From positions 329,501 to 393,500 of the forward strand of contig JACEVL010000289.1 of the NCBI GenBank assembly GCA_020284085.1: a DNA stretch of 64,000 nucleotides. Reading direction: 5' to 3'. Below, one piece after another: positions 44,847 through 64,000 of the stretch (position 1 is its first letter; every line of letters begins with the position of its first letter). Below the pieces are notes generated by a model. That model did no database searches. It was not told where the DNA came from and was given only the letters and a program-made list of their open reading frames with translations. The position numbers were made by a program, and so were the translations under genes. This DNA is from Aporrectodea caliginosa (lineage: Eukaryota; Annelida; Clitellata; Crassiclitellata; Lumbricidae).

Positions 44847-45896
44847 GACTTTGCGAAGGCATTCGACAAGGTCCCACATAAAAGGCTAGGAAAGAAATTG
44901 GAAGCGAGTGGAATCGGAGGAAATTTTTTGAAATGGTTAAAACAATGGTTGAGCGATAGAAGGCAGAAAGTTGGAATAAGAGGGAAGTATTCAAAATGGT
45001 CGAGGGTAGGGAGTGGGATGCCGCAAGGATCTGTTTTGGGGCCGTTGCTTTTTGTGGTTTTTATAAACGACATTGATAGTGGAATAGTGTCGAAGATATC
45101 AAAGTTCGCTGATGATACGAAAATGGGCAGAGGGGTGGACACGAAAGAAGAGGCCGATATACTGAGGAAAGACATTGAAGGACTGCACAGATGGGCCGAG
45201 GAATGGCAGATGATGTTCAACACAGAAAAATGCTCAGTTATGCACATGGGAAAAACAAATAAAAAATTCCAATACGAAATGGGAGGAACAACACTGAGAG
45301 AAACAGAAGAGGAGAGGGACCTAGGAGTAATCGTAAACAACAGCACCAAACCATCAAGGCAATGTGCAGAGGCTGCAAAGAAAGCGAACAAAGTATTGGG
45401 AATGATTAAGAGGACAATAGTCAGCAGGGAAAAGGAAATAATGCTCGAATTGTACAAATCACTGGTTAGGCCTAATTTGGAGTACTGTGTGCAAGTGTGG
45501 TGTCCTTACCTGAGACAGGATGTAGAAAAACTAGAGAAAATACAAAGGAGAGCAACGAAGATGATAAAGGGATTCGGCAACCTGGCATATGAAGAAAGAC
45601 TGAGGAGATGCAAGCTGACAACATTGGAGAAAAGGAGAAATAGAGGAGACTTAATAGAGACATTCAAGATAGTGACAGGAAGAGACAAGATACCAGCACA
45701 GAGGCTATTTAAATTCTCAGTTGATAAGAGAACTCGAGGACACAGATACAAGATAAATAAAGAAACAGCTGGGACAATAATGCAAAGATTCTTCAGTACA
45801 AGAGTAGTTAATAGTTGGAACAAGTTGGAAGAGGAAATTGTTGCTGCGGACTCGGTGATGGAATTCAAGAAGAGGCTCACTAAAATTGGATACTAG
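44847..45896 (+). CDS. 5'-truncated LINE reverse transcriptase, intact frame
   Basis: Open from RT motif A (DFAKAFDKVPHKRL) through motif B ([20 protein letters not shown]), the catalytic FADDTK, WQMMFNTEKCSVMHMG, LVRPNLEYCVQVWCPYLRQD, LEKIQRRATKMIKGF and WNKLEEEIVAADSVMEFKKR to a stop at 45896, about 350 aa. It is of CR1/Rex-like type, distinct from the 15.6 kb LINE. The 3' UTR ends in (TTATG)n at about 45973-46000. The 5' part is lost at a G run (44825-44835), so it cannot be autonomous, but the open frame suggests a fairly recent insertion. Confidence 0.85.
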   Translation, partial: DFAKAFDKVPHKRLGKKLEASGIGGNFLKWLKQWLSDRRQKVGIRGKYSKWSRVGSGMPQGSVLGPLLFVVFINDIDSGIVSKISKFADDTKMGRGVDTKEEADILRKDIEGLHRWAEEWQMMFNTEKCSVMHMGKTNKKFQYEMGGTTLRETEEERDLGVIVNNSTKPSRQCAEAAKKANKVLGMIKRTIVSREKEIMLELYKSLVRPNLEYCVQVWCPYLRQDVEKLEKIQRRATKMIKGFGNLAYEERLRRCKLTTLEKRRNRGDLIETFKIVTGRDKIPAQRLFKFSVDKRTRGHRYKINKETAGTIMQRFFSTRVVNSWNKLEEEIVAADSVMEFKKRLTKIGY

Positions 45897-45999
45897 GTCA
45901 AGACGCATTGGATAAGACTTGAGAGAGTGGCTCTGACACAGATGCAAGTCTTCTGAGCCACTATAAACCTTGTTATGTTATGTTATGTTATGTTATGTT

Positions 46000-46210
<211 letters not shown>

Positions 46211-46239
46211 GTTTGCGATAAGGTTACTATTATTGTCAT

Positions 46240-46665
46240 TGTTAAAACACGGTAAAGCTTAGTGTTGTTGAGGTGGTCGCTCCTCAGCGCCGGGCAACCT
46301 CGACATGGTGCCCTGGAAGGCAACCGCGTTGAAACGCTGGACCGTAACCGACAGGCGCTGGAGGATGAATCCTGTCTCTCGGGTGTCTCCGGATATTTTC
46401 GTCAGGCGGCGACCCATCTCGGAGATGAAGTCGAGACCCTCTCTGTTGAGAGGGCCAAGGGTCTCCAGGGCTACAGGGACGAAGGTGTACCTCCTCTGTA
46501 AATCTGCGTATTTGGCGTGTTTCCTTGTGGCAGCCAACTCCGCCGCCCTTCCAGCTTCGGTCGCCGTCTCAGGGATGTATGAGGCGGCCACGGTATCCAC
46601 CACCGTCGCGTCCCATATCAAGGTCCGCCCGTTGCCCCACGGTATCAGGGTCTGGCAAATAATAA
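46240..46665 (-). pseudogene. Retroelement protein fragment with a WD.T..DT nuclease-like motif
   Basis: The - strand reads TLIPWGNGRTLIWDATVVDT, ASYIPETATEAGRAAE, KYADLQRRYTFVPVALETLG, ISEMGRRLTKISGDTRETGF and LQRLSVTVQRFNAVAFQGTM. The spacing recalls the end of retroelement proteins in which an upstream PDG..W motif plus WD.T..DT forms a PD-(D/E)xK-like nuclease; that reading is inferred from memory. About 120 residues are open; the rest is missing. A related fragment is at 51720-51905. Confidence 0.6.
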
Positions 46666-46678
46666 TAATATTAATAAT

Positions 46679-46719
<41 letters not shown>

Positions 46720-46869
46720 CCTACTATTACATACTTCATATATAATAAACAATCAATAGTCAATAGGAATAAAGCATTCTAACTATAACAGTTTTTTCAT
46801 ATTATGGTCAGCTAAAGGTAAAACACGGTCATGTGACCGGGGTTGAAGGGAATTATAGGCAAACGGCTT

Positions 46870-47154
46870 TTTTGGGGGATCATTAGCGTCGCCCTCCTCC
46901 TTGATCAAGGCTTGGGACTGGCACTGTCACAGTGGAAACAGTGTCGGAGTTACATGGTCATTGGATCCACAGTTTAACGACAGCTTAATAATATGACAAC
47001 ATAGGCCGTTGCCGTCGACAAAGATTAGTTTGGCATAATACAGCACTTTTGAGCATCCCCTTAAGCGCATTTGCTGAGTTGCTAGCGTTTGAAGGAAGCG
47101 TTTCAAAGGTGTCTAAGACGACCTCTATATCACTACTTGTTAAGCCACTCTCTC
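46870..47154 (+). repeat. Composite repeat: modules 1, 2 and 3 contiguous
   Basis: Module 1 46876-46960 (ttagcgtcgccctcctcctt, gcttgggactggcactgtca), module 2 46965-47055 (cagtttaacgacagcttaat, caacataggccgttgccgtc, gacaaagattagtttggcat) and module 3 47056-47150 (aagcgcatttgctgagttgc, cgtttcaaaggtgtctaaga). Module 3 is interrupted by a LINE and resumes at 47883. Confidence 0.75.
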
Positions 47155-47882
47155 TTCTTTCCTCACATAACCTTTTCCCTCACAGTTCGTGATCTGGGAC
47201 TTTCTCTTGACTCCGAGCTTACTTTATCTCAACATGTGAACTCAATTGCACGGAGTTGTTATTATCAGCTTCGTCAGCTTCGAGTGGTCTCTCGCTCTCT
47301 CTCTCATGATGCAGTTGTGGTCCTTGTGCATGCCTTTGTTACTAGTCGAATTGACCACTGTTCCTCACTACTTGCTGGCCTTCCCCTTGGTGTTTTGGGG
47401 CGACTAGATCGAGTTCTACGCTCGGCTGCTCGGCTTATTGGACGACTTCCTAAGTACTCTCCTGTCTCTGCATACATGCGTGATGTGTTGCATTGGCTGC
47501 CTGTGTCTCAGCGTATCTCATATCGCATTGCTGCTCTTGTTTCTCGTTGTGTTCTTGGCTGCGCTCCATCTTACTTGCGTGATCTTTGCCGCCCAGTGTC
47601 TGATGTTCCAGCGCGTCGGGTGCTTCGCTCTGCGACGAGGGGTGAGTTCCTTGTTCCACGGACTCGCTTGGCTATTAGGCAGCGCCGTGCTTTCTCGGTT
47701 GTTGGCCCTTCCATTTGGAATGACCTACCACTTAAGCTCCGCTTTTTACTTGTAAGCCATCTGACAGGGTTCTACAAGTCCCTCAAGTCTTTTTTATTTA
47801 GTCGTGGCTGGGCTGGGAGCGCTCCTGAGTAGTTTCTTGAAGGGGCGCTATATAAATGCTCTGAATGAATGAATGAATGAAT
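47155..47882 (+). mobile_element. 5'-truncated CR1/L2-like LINE, young copy
   Basis: Matches 18184-18904 with about ten base differences over roughly 700 bp. It carries the last ~220 RT residues in frame (..[20 protein letters not shown] .. GWAGSAPE, stop 47832) and the (GAAT)n tail. It is inserted into a module 3 repeat. Confidence 0.92.
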
Positions 47883-48360
47883 GACTTCTTGTGGCCGCCA
47901 AGGACCGTTAACGTCGACTTTACTCTAAGCAAGTGAAAAGTTGGGACGTTTGGATCTAGCGATTAAACGTATTTGCTATATTTATACGGTCCATACGAAG
48001 CGTTTTAAAGGTGTCTAAGACCTCTGTATCATTAATTGTTAAGCGACATTCGACAGCGGTCGCCAAGCACTGTAAATGTCGACCTAGTCATAAGTCAACT
48101 GGACTAAATCGACCATGGAGAGTGTATGTACGTGTTTCAATGTTTAACGATATCTAATAGCAACAAAAGTCGTTGACGTCGACAGAACAGTTCTCATCGT
48201 TCCTATGTTTGGCGTAATGTAATCGCAGAATCTGAATATTTAGAGCGTCTAAAGAAGCTTATTAAATGTGTTTAAGACGACCGCCAGGCCCTATAATTGT
48301 GTAGCGACCTCGCTTGACTGCCAAAGCCGATTACGCTGACCTTAACTCTCGCGTCAGATT
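47883..48360 (+). repeat. Module 3 and module 2 copies
   Basis: ttcttgtggccgccaaggac and gttaacgtcgactttactct complete the LINE-split module. Further units contain gcgttttaaaggtgtctaag, taacgatatctaatagcaac and gtgtttaagacgaccgcc. Confidence 0.65.
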
Positions 48361-48789
48361 ACTGTTCTTATGAGTTGTTTGTCTCGGTCTCATCCATTCC
48401 TGGGAATCCTGGCCGTGGATTTCTTCGCTCTGTTTGTACCCCTAACCAGAATTTGCACATCCTAAGTTAATCGAACTGACTCATGTTTCCGTTCAAGTCC
48501 TATCAATTTGTTCCATCATAGTGGGGAAGACTAGATAAGCCCATTGGGCTTCTTCTCCCCACGAATCGATTTTTATTACTTAACCTGTTAGACTATTACC
48601 TCTTCAATTTCTGTTTCTTATTAGGCCTAATGGCGCTTACGAAATGAATATGTAAGCAGTAGAGCCTACAGGACAGAAGCTTCGCTGTGGTATGTTGAAC
48701 TTTCTGGAACAGATTATCTAACGTCTTACGACAATGAGCTTCTTGGTCTTTCTTTACGTCTATTCCGTACGCGATTGAAAACCATTTTG

Positions 48790-48885
48790 TTCGCGCCTGG
48801 TTTTCCATCGTTAGGTCGAAAGCGCCTCTAATTAGTCTTTCTTGAAGAGGCGCTATATAAATGTGTGATTACAATTAAACGTTGC
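48790..48885 (+). mobile_element. LINE/SINE 3' tail fragment
   Basis: gaaagcgcctctaattagtc, ttcttgaagaggcgctatat, aaatgtgtgattacaatt. Confidence 0.7.
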
Positions 48886-48904
48886 AATTATTCAATATAC
48901 CGAT

Positions 48905-49560
48905 CGACTGATTGGTTTCTGTTTAACGACGCCATGTCATAAGGAAGATGCTTAACGTCACCCTCCTTGTTTCTCCACGCTTGGTATACTTGCACTACGC
49001 AGTGTGATTCTCGTTAACGATAACGATAACGAAAATGTTCGTTAACGAAATTAAAATGATTTCGTTAACGATAACTATAACTAAAAAATATCATTAACTA
49101 TAACTATGACTAAAATAACAATAACGAAAATTCATCTTTATTTTCGTTAATACAAAAAATAAAAATAGGAAGTGCAACATGGACGATTCGACATAAATGA
49201 GAACGAAAAATGCGATATTTTTATTATGTAATTTGTCAGTTACTTTGGAAACTCGTGTATTCATGAAGCTGAATGACCCATGCTTCAAAGACTTTCAAAG
49301 CTCTGAGCAAATTGTGAGACAGCGTGTTAATACGCACAATTTTGCTTATAGCCTTAATTATTGTAACTAAGTAGCAACTAAAATTAACTAAAATAAAAAT
49401 CCATTAACTATAACTATAACTATAACTAAAAATAATACTAACTATAACTATAATAAAAAAACATTAACTATAACACTGTAACTATAACTAAAATAAAATC
49501 TGTAAGGAGAATCACACTGGCACTAGGCTACCACAGGTTGGGTAGTGGCGGAGTTTATCT
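48905..49560 (+). repeat. Module 1 copy split by a MITE
   Basis: Left part gtttctgtttaacgacgcca, aacgtcaccctccttgtttc, cttggtatacttgcacta (to 48999). Right part ggcactaggctaccacaggt and gtagtggcggagttta (from 49520). Confidence 0.8.
49000..49519. mobile_element. 520-bp non-autonomous hAT-like element
   Basis: Ends CAGTGTGATTCTC and GAGAATCACACTG are perfect inverted repeats. Flanks gcactacg (48992-48999) and gcactagg (49520-49527) match 7/8. The interior has runs of cgttaacgataacgataac and taactataactataac. Confidence 0.88.
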
Positions 49561-49600
49561 ATATACATCTCATTACAATTGCAAAATTACATTTATTCAA

Positions 49601-49828
49601 TTCATTCATTCATTTCAGATATTTATATAGCGCCCCTTCAAGAATTCTACTCAGAGGCGCTCCCGACTACAGCGCGGACACTGAATCGGAGTTTCACGCC
49701 GAAGCGCATGAGCAATTGCGAGTGAAGGACTTGCCCAGGGTCCCTACGCGGCGGCTTGAAGTGGATTCGAACCCGCAACCCTCCGGCTGCAAGGCACCGA
49801 ACATACCTCTACACCACCGCGCCCCACA
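49601..49828 (-). mobile_element. SINE family A, copy 3, complete
   Basis: (ATTC)n, then shared tail atttatatagcgccccttca, body cgccgaagcgcatgagcaat, and head complement ggattcgaacccgcaaccct to accaccgcgcccca. Confidence 0.88.
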
Positions 49829-49849
49829 ATATATCGATCGATTCATTAG

Positions 49850-49960
49850 TTTCTGTTTAGTGATGCTATGTTGTATCGAAGATTAACGACGATGATTAAC
49901 GTCGCCCTCCTCCTTCATCCGGGTCGGACTGGCGCCATAAGAGTACACGGTATATAGTGG
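49850..49960 (+). repeat. Dispersed repeat, module 1 copy
   Basis: agtttctgtttagtgatgct, gattaacgtcgccctcctcc, ttcatccgggtcggactggc. Confidence 0.7.
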
Positions 49961-50779
49961 CCGCGCTAATACGCAGTCTGCTGTGCAGCGTGTCTTAAGG
50001 GCCTTCTTAAAGGCGCTATACAAACGTTTGATACACTACGTTCCGGAAAATCGCCGTCTGTCGTCTATTAATTAGCAATCAAATTCTAGCGAATGGTCCT
50101 ACAGAAACAATAACAACGCTATAAAACGTTATCACCTTGGCAGGGCGAAAACAGTTCCGAGAAGAGACGAGCCTTCAAACGAAGCTGCTCTTTGCTTACT
50201 TACTTTTAAAGGGGCTATATAAAACGGCCGAGGTTACGTCGAGTCTCTCTCACATGCTCCGATTTATTACTGTTGAGTTGTACAGAGCTCGTTTTCAGAA
50301 TGTTGCGGAGTCTGGTATATGCTGAACGATTAATTTGCAATATCCGCGTAACGTTTGAGTGAATTGTCGGCGGTATTGAGGTTAGAATAGTGTGACTGCT
50401 TCCACCCGTGTGGTGTAAGGTTTAGAATTGCTGCCATAGGTCGAGTTAGAACAGAGTTAGTGTCCAGTTCTATGCGAGATTGAGGTTAAAATAGAGTAAT
50501 TGCCTTCTTGCTATTCCATTAGACGTCGAGGTTAGAATAGTTCCCGCGAGTTAGAATAGAGTCAGTGGTAACAAATCTGTGGAATTTTGGTTAGATCCAA
50601 TAGTTATAATCAGATTTGTATAGGGCCTCTTCAAAAGAGACTCACAAGAGCCTCAAGAGGTGCCGCAAATTGACATTTAGCACCATAATAGGACGCTGGT
50701 CAAGTTTCACTTGAAGAGTCGCTATATAAAGTTGCGACTACAATTACGAATAGTCAGCTGCGACCTTCGCGTTTCCAAT
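49961..50779. other. Region upstream of the UNC93A-like gene
   Basis: Contains a LINE-type tail remnant at about 50010-50030 and degenerate gaggttagaatag repeats at about 50380-50560. A retroposon-type tail at about 50690-50750 (cacttgaagagtcgctatat, aaagttgcgactacaattac) ends 25-30 bp before the start codon. Confidence 0.55.
50723..50730 (+). promoter_or_regulatory. TATA-box-like sequence in a retroposon tail
   Basis: TATATAAA, part of the gcTATATAAAg tail motif of the LINE/SINE families, lies 50 bp upstream of the chosen ATG. That position would allow a start site near 50753-50760. Function is inferred only. Confidence 0.35.
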
Positions 50780-62533
<11,754 letters not shown>

Positions 62534-62643
62534 GCATTACACGACTTGCGCTATTAAGATTTCACATTATATTGTCTACGTTGCATTATTTATGTTTCAT
62601 TACTTAAATTACATTACTCACATTGCATTGTATGCATTGTAAG

Positions 62644-64000
62644 CAGGGGTGGACTGGGCCGCCGGGACACCGGGAAGATTCCCGGTGGGCCGCCAGGACC
62701 GGTGATATAATAATTTAATCAATTTAGTACAGATGATACAGGTTTTTTTACAAAAAATTGCGGCATCGGTTAACCGGTTTTTAGTTTCGGTTAACCGGTT
62801 TGTAAATTAACTGAAAAAGAGCAATGCATACTTACTTACCTACAGTGCTCCGTACAGCCAGCGGCCGCCATGTTAGATAAGAATTTACATCTTCCATTCT
62901 ACTTCCGGCGTCTTCCACTGAGTTTGTTTTGATAAAATTTCTTTTAAATTTGTTAGTTAGTAATAAGTAATATTAATTAAATAAGATATGTTACGGTTAT
63001 GAGTGATATAAATCCGAAACGTAAATGTAAAGGTGGTGCGGAGAAAGTAAGAGATAAGAAACTAAAGATTCTTGGTAAAGATGGAGCTAAATGCCGAAAT
63101 CTAGTCGATTTATTTAAAGCCACTCCAATTCAAACTGAAGACACCAGCTCTCAACAAACACCTTCTGCAAGTAAACAACCCGACACAAATCGAAACGATG
63201 AAAACAATCAGCATTCGGTCCAATCAGTCGTGCCAACAAACTTTATTCCCACCTTACATTTAGAAAATGTTACGGAGCCGTCGGAGTTAACTGACAACAC
63301 AACGCTGGCAGTGGCAGATCTAAATGCCGAGAATGATAGTTCAGAAGAAGTGACAGAAACTTCAGTTATCGATGATAAAAACACCAGTTACTATTTCAAA
63401 CGTCCTCGACAGAATACTTTACAATCGTTTTTTAAATTTCACCCAATACAACCTAGTGTGAGTGAAACTGATCTACCATTTACAAATGCGTATCGGGTAT
63501 TTTTCAGAAGCAATGGTATCAATAGGAATTGGGTGTCATACTGTAAAGAATCTAAAGCATTGTTTTGCACAGTATGCTTAGCATATGGCAAGACTGACGA
63601 TATGAACTCATTCACAACGGGAATGAATTCCTGGAAACATGTGCATCAAAGAATAGAGGAACATGAAAACAGCAAATATCACGAGAAGTGTGTGGAAGCT
63701 CATTTAATGTCTGTAAGTGGAAGAGACATTGATAGCATTTTATTCTCTCAGCAAAGTAAACGAAGGTACCAAGAAGTTCAAGAAAAGAGACAAGTGCTGG
63801 AAAGAGTAATTGAGATTCTGAAAATGATTGGAAAACGTGGTCTCAGTTATCGGTCAAAAAATGATGCTGCATATACATTAAACGACGATACAATCGATCA
63901 TGGAAATTTCTTGGAAATATTATTATTAAACAGCAATAATACCATCACAGTGAGTCCGAATAAATTGATTTATAACTTGAGTTGACGCATTCTTAATATT
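62644..64000 (+). mobile_element. hAT transposon, left part (runs off the window)
   Basis: Begins CAGGGGTGGACTGGGCCG, a typical hAT terminal sequence. A ccgggaa/ttcccgg pair and cggttaaccggtttttag repeats follow in the subterminal zone. The flanking 8-mer attgtaag (62636-62643) would be the left target copy. The right end is outside the window, so the duplication cannot be tested. Confidence 0.75.
62999..63985 (+). CDS. hAT-type transposase, N-terminal part (DUF4371 / ZMYM1-like)
   Basis: The open stretch of 328 codons begins with a basic, low-complexity segment. A TTF-type zinc-finger region follows at about residues 165-235 (NWVSYCKESKALFCTVCLAY with SFTTGMNSWKHVHQRIEEHE and KYHEKC). Then comes the start of a DUF4371-like region (VIEILKMIGKRGLSYRSKND, GNFLEI). 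The family's long catalytic part should continue well beyond, but this frame stops at 63985 after an atypical 16-residue end. A frameshift, an intron or a decayed copy are all possible. It acts, if at all, on the ends of the hAT element it sits in. Confidence 0.8.
   Translation: MSDINPKRKCKGGAEKVRDKKLKILGKDGAKCRNLVDLFKATPIQTEDTSSQQTPSASKQPDTNRNDENNQHSVQSVVPTNFIPTLHLENVTEPSELTDNTTLAVADLNAENDSSEEVTETSVIDDKNTSYYFKRPRQNTLQSFFKFHPIQPSVSETDLPFTNAYRVFFRSNGINRNWVSYCKESKALFCTVCLAYGKTDDMNSFTTGMNSWKHVHQRIEEHENSKYHEKCVEAHLMSVSGRDIDSILFSQQSKRRYQEVQEKRQVLERVIEILKMIGKRGLSYRSKNDAAYTLNDDTIDHGNFLEILLLNSNNTITVSPNKLIYNLS

Noticed and set aside
44847..45896. Host gene status for the intact reverse-transcriptase frame
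   Set aside because: It begins abruptly in RT motif A after a G run, ends in a (TTATG)n tail and has no introns. It is a 5'-truncated LINE.
50711..50779. Extension of the UNC93A frame upstream of ATG 50780
   Set aside because: It would begin at a TTG, and the added sequence is a retroposon tail.

Overview
The window is nuclear DNA of an intron-rich animal, most likely a marine invertebrate. Three host genes carry conventional GT-AG introns or an upstream splice acceptor. They are embedded in dense LINE, SINE and hAT-type repeats, simple repeats and a 4.9 kb minisatellite. Nothing bacterial, organellar or viral was seen. The species cannot be fixed from the sequence alone.

Layout. 1-4900 is a 27-bp minisatellite of about 180 units, abutting the 3' tail of a LINE fragment. 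7090-9543 (+) is a single-coding-exon BTB / C2H2 zinc-finger protein with about 19 good fingers. 12805-31931 (+) is a complete 16-exon gene for a HAD-type 5'-nucleotidase-domain protein (NT5DC2/3 group, 529 aa). All its exon phases are consistent, and I assign it a first exon with a mitochondrial-presequence-like N-terminus. 31932-50779 has no recognisable host gene and is a repeat graveyard. 50780-62533 (+) is a complete 8-exon UNC93A-like membrane protein (646 aa) with an unusual N-terminal extension of about 195 aa rich in Gly-Asn-Gln-Ser. At 62644 a hAT element with a DUF4371/ZMYM1-like transposase begins and runs to the right edge.

Mobile DNA. A nearly complete CR1/L2-group LINE (about 15564-18904, one frameshift) sits exactly in the tail of a tRNA-type SINE, and a 5'-truncated sister copy (47155-47882) is about 98-99% identical to it. 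LINE and SINE share the same 3' end (a gcgctATATAAa motif plus a short repeat tail). Dozens of such tails litter the window, and one supplies a TATA-box-like sequence about 50 bp before the UNC93A start codon. At least seven non-autonomous hAT-like elements have 8-bp target duplications (7/8 or 8/8). One of them lies 14 bp upstream of the NT5DC start codon. Other finds are a degenerate 2.3 kb DNA transposon of undetermined superfamily, a 0.9 kb foldback element, fragments of a retroelement protein with a WD.T..DT nuclease-like motif, and a widespread repeat family built from three diverged modules with a common GTTTAACGACA core.

The three host genes show no evident functional link. They encode a putative nuclear DNA-binding protein, a putative mitochondrial HAD phosphohydrolase and a multi-pass membrane protein. 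No CRISPR, rRNA or genuine tRNA gene was found; the tRNA-like sequences are SINE heads.
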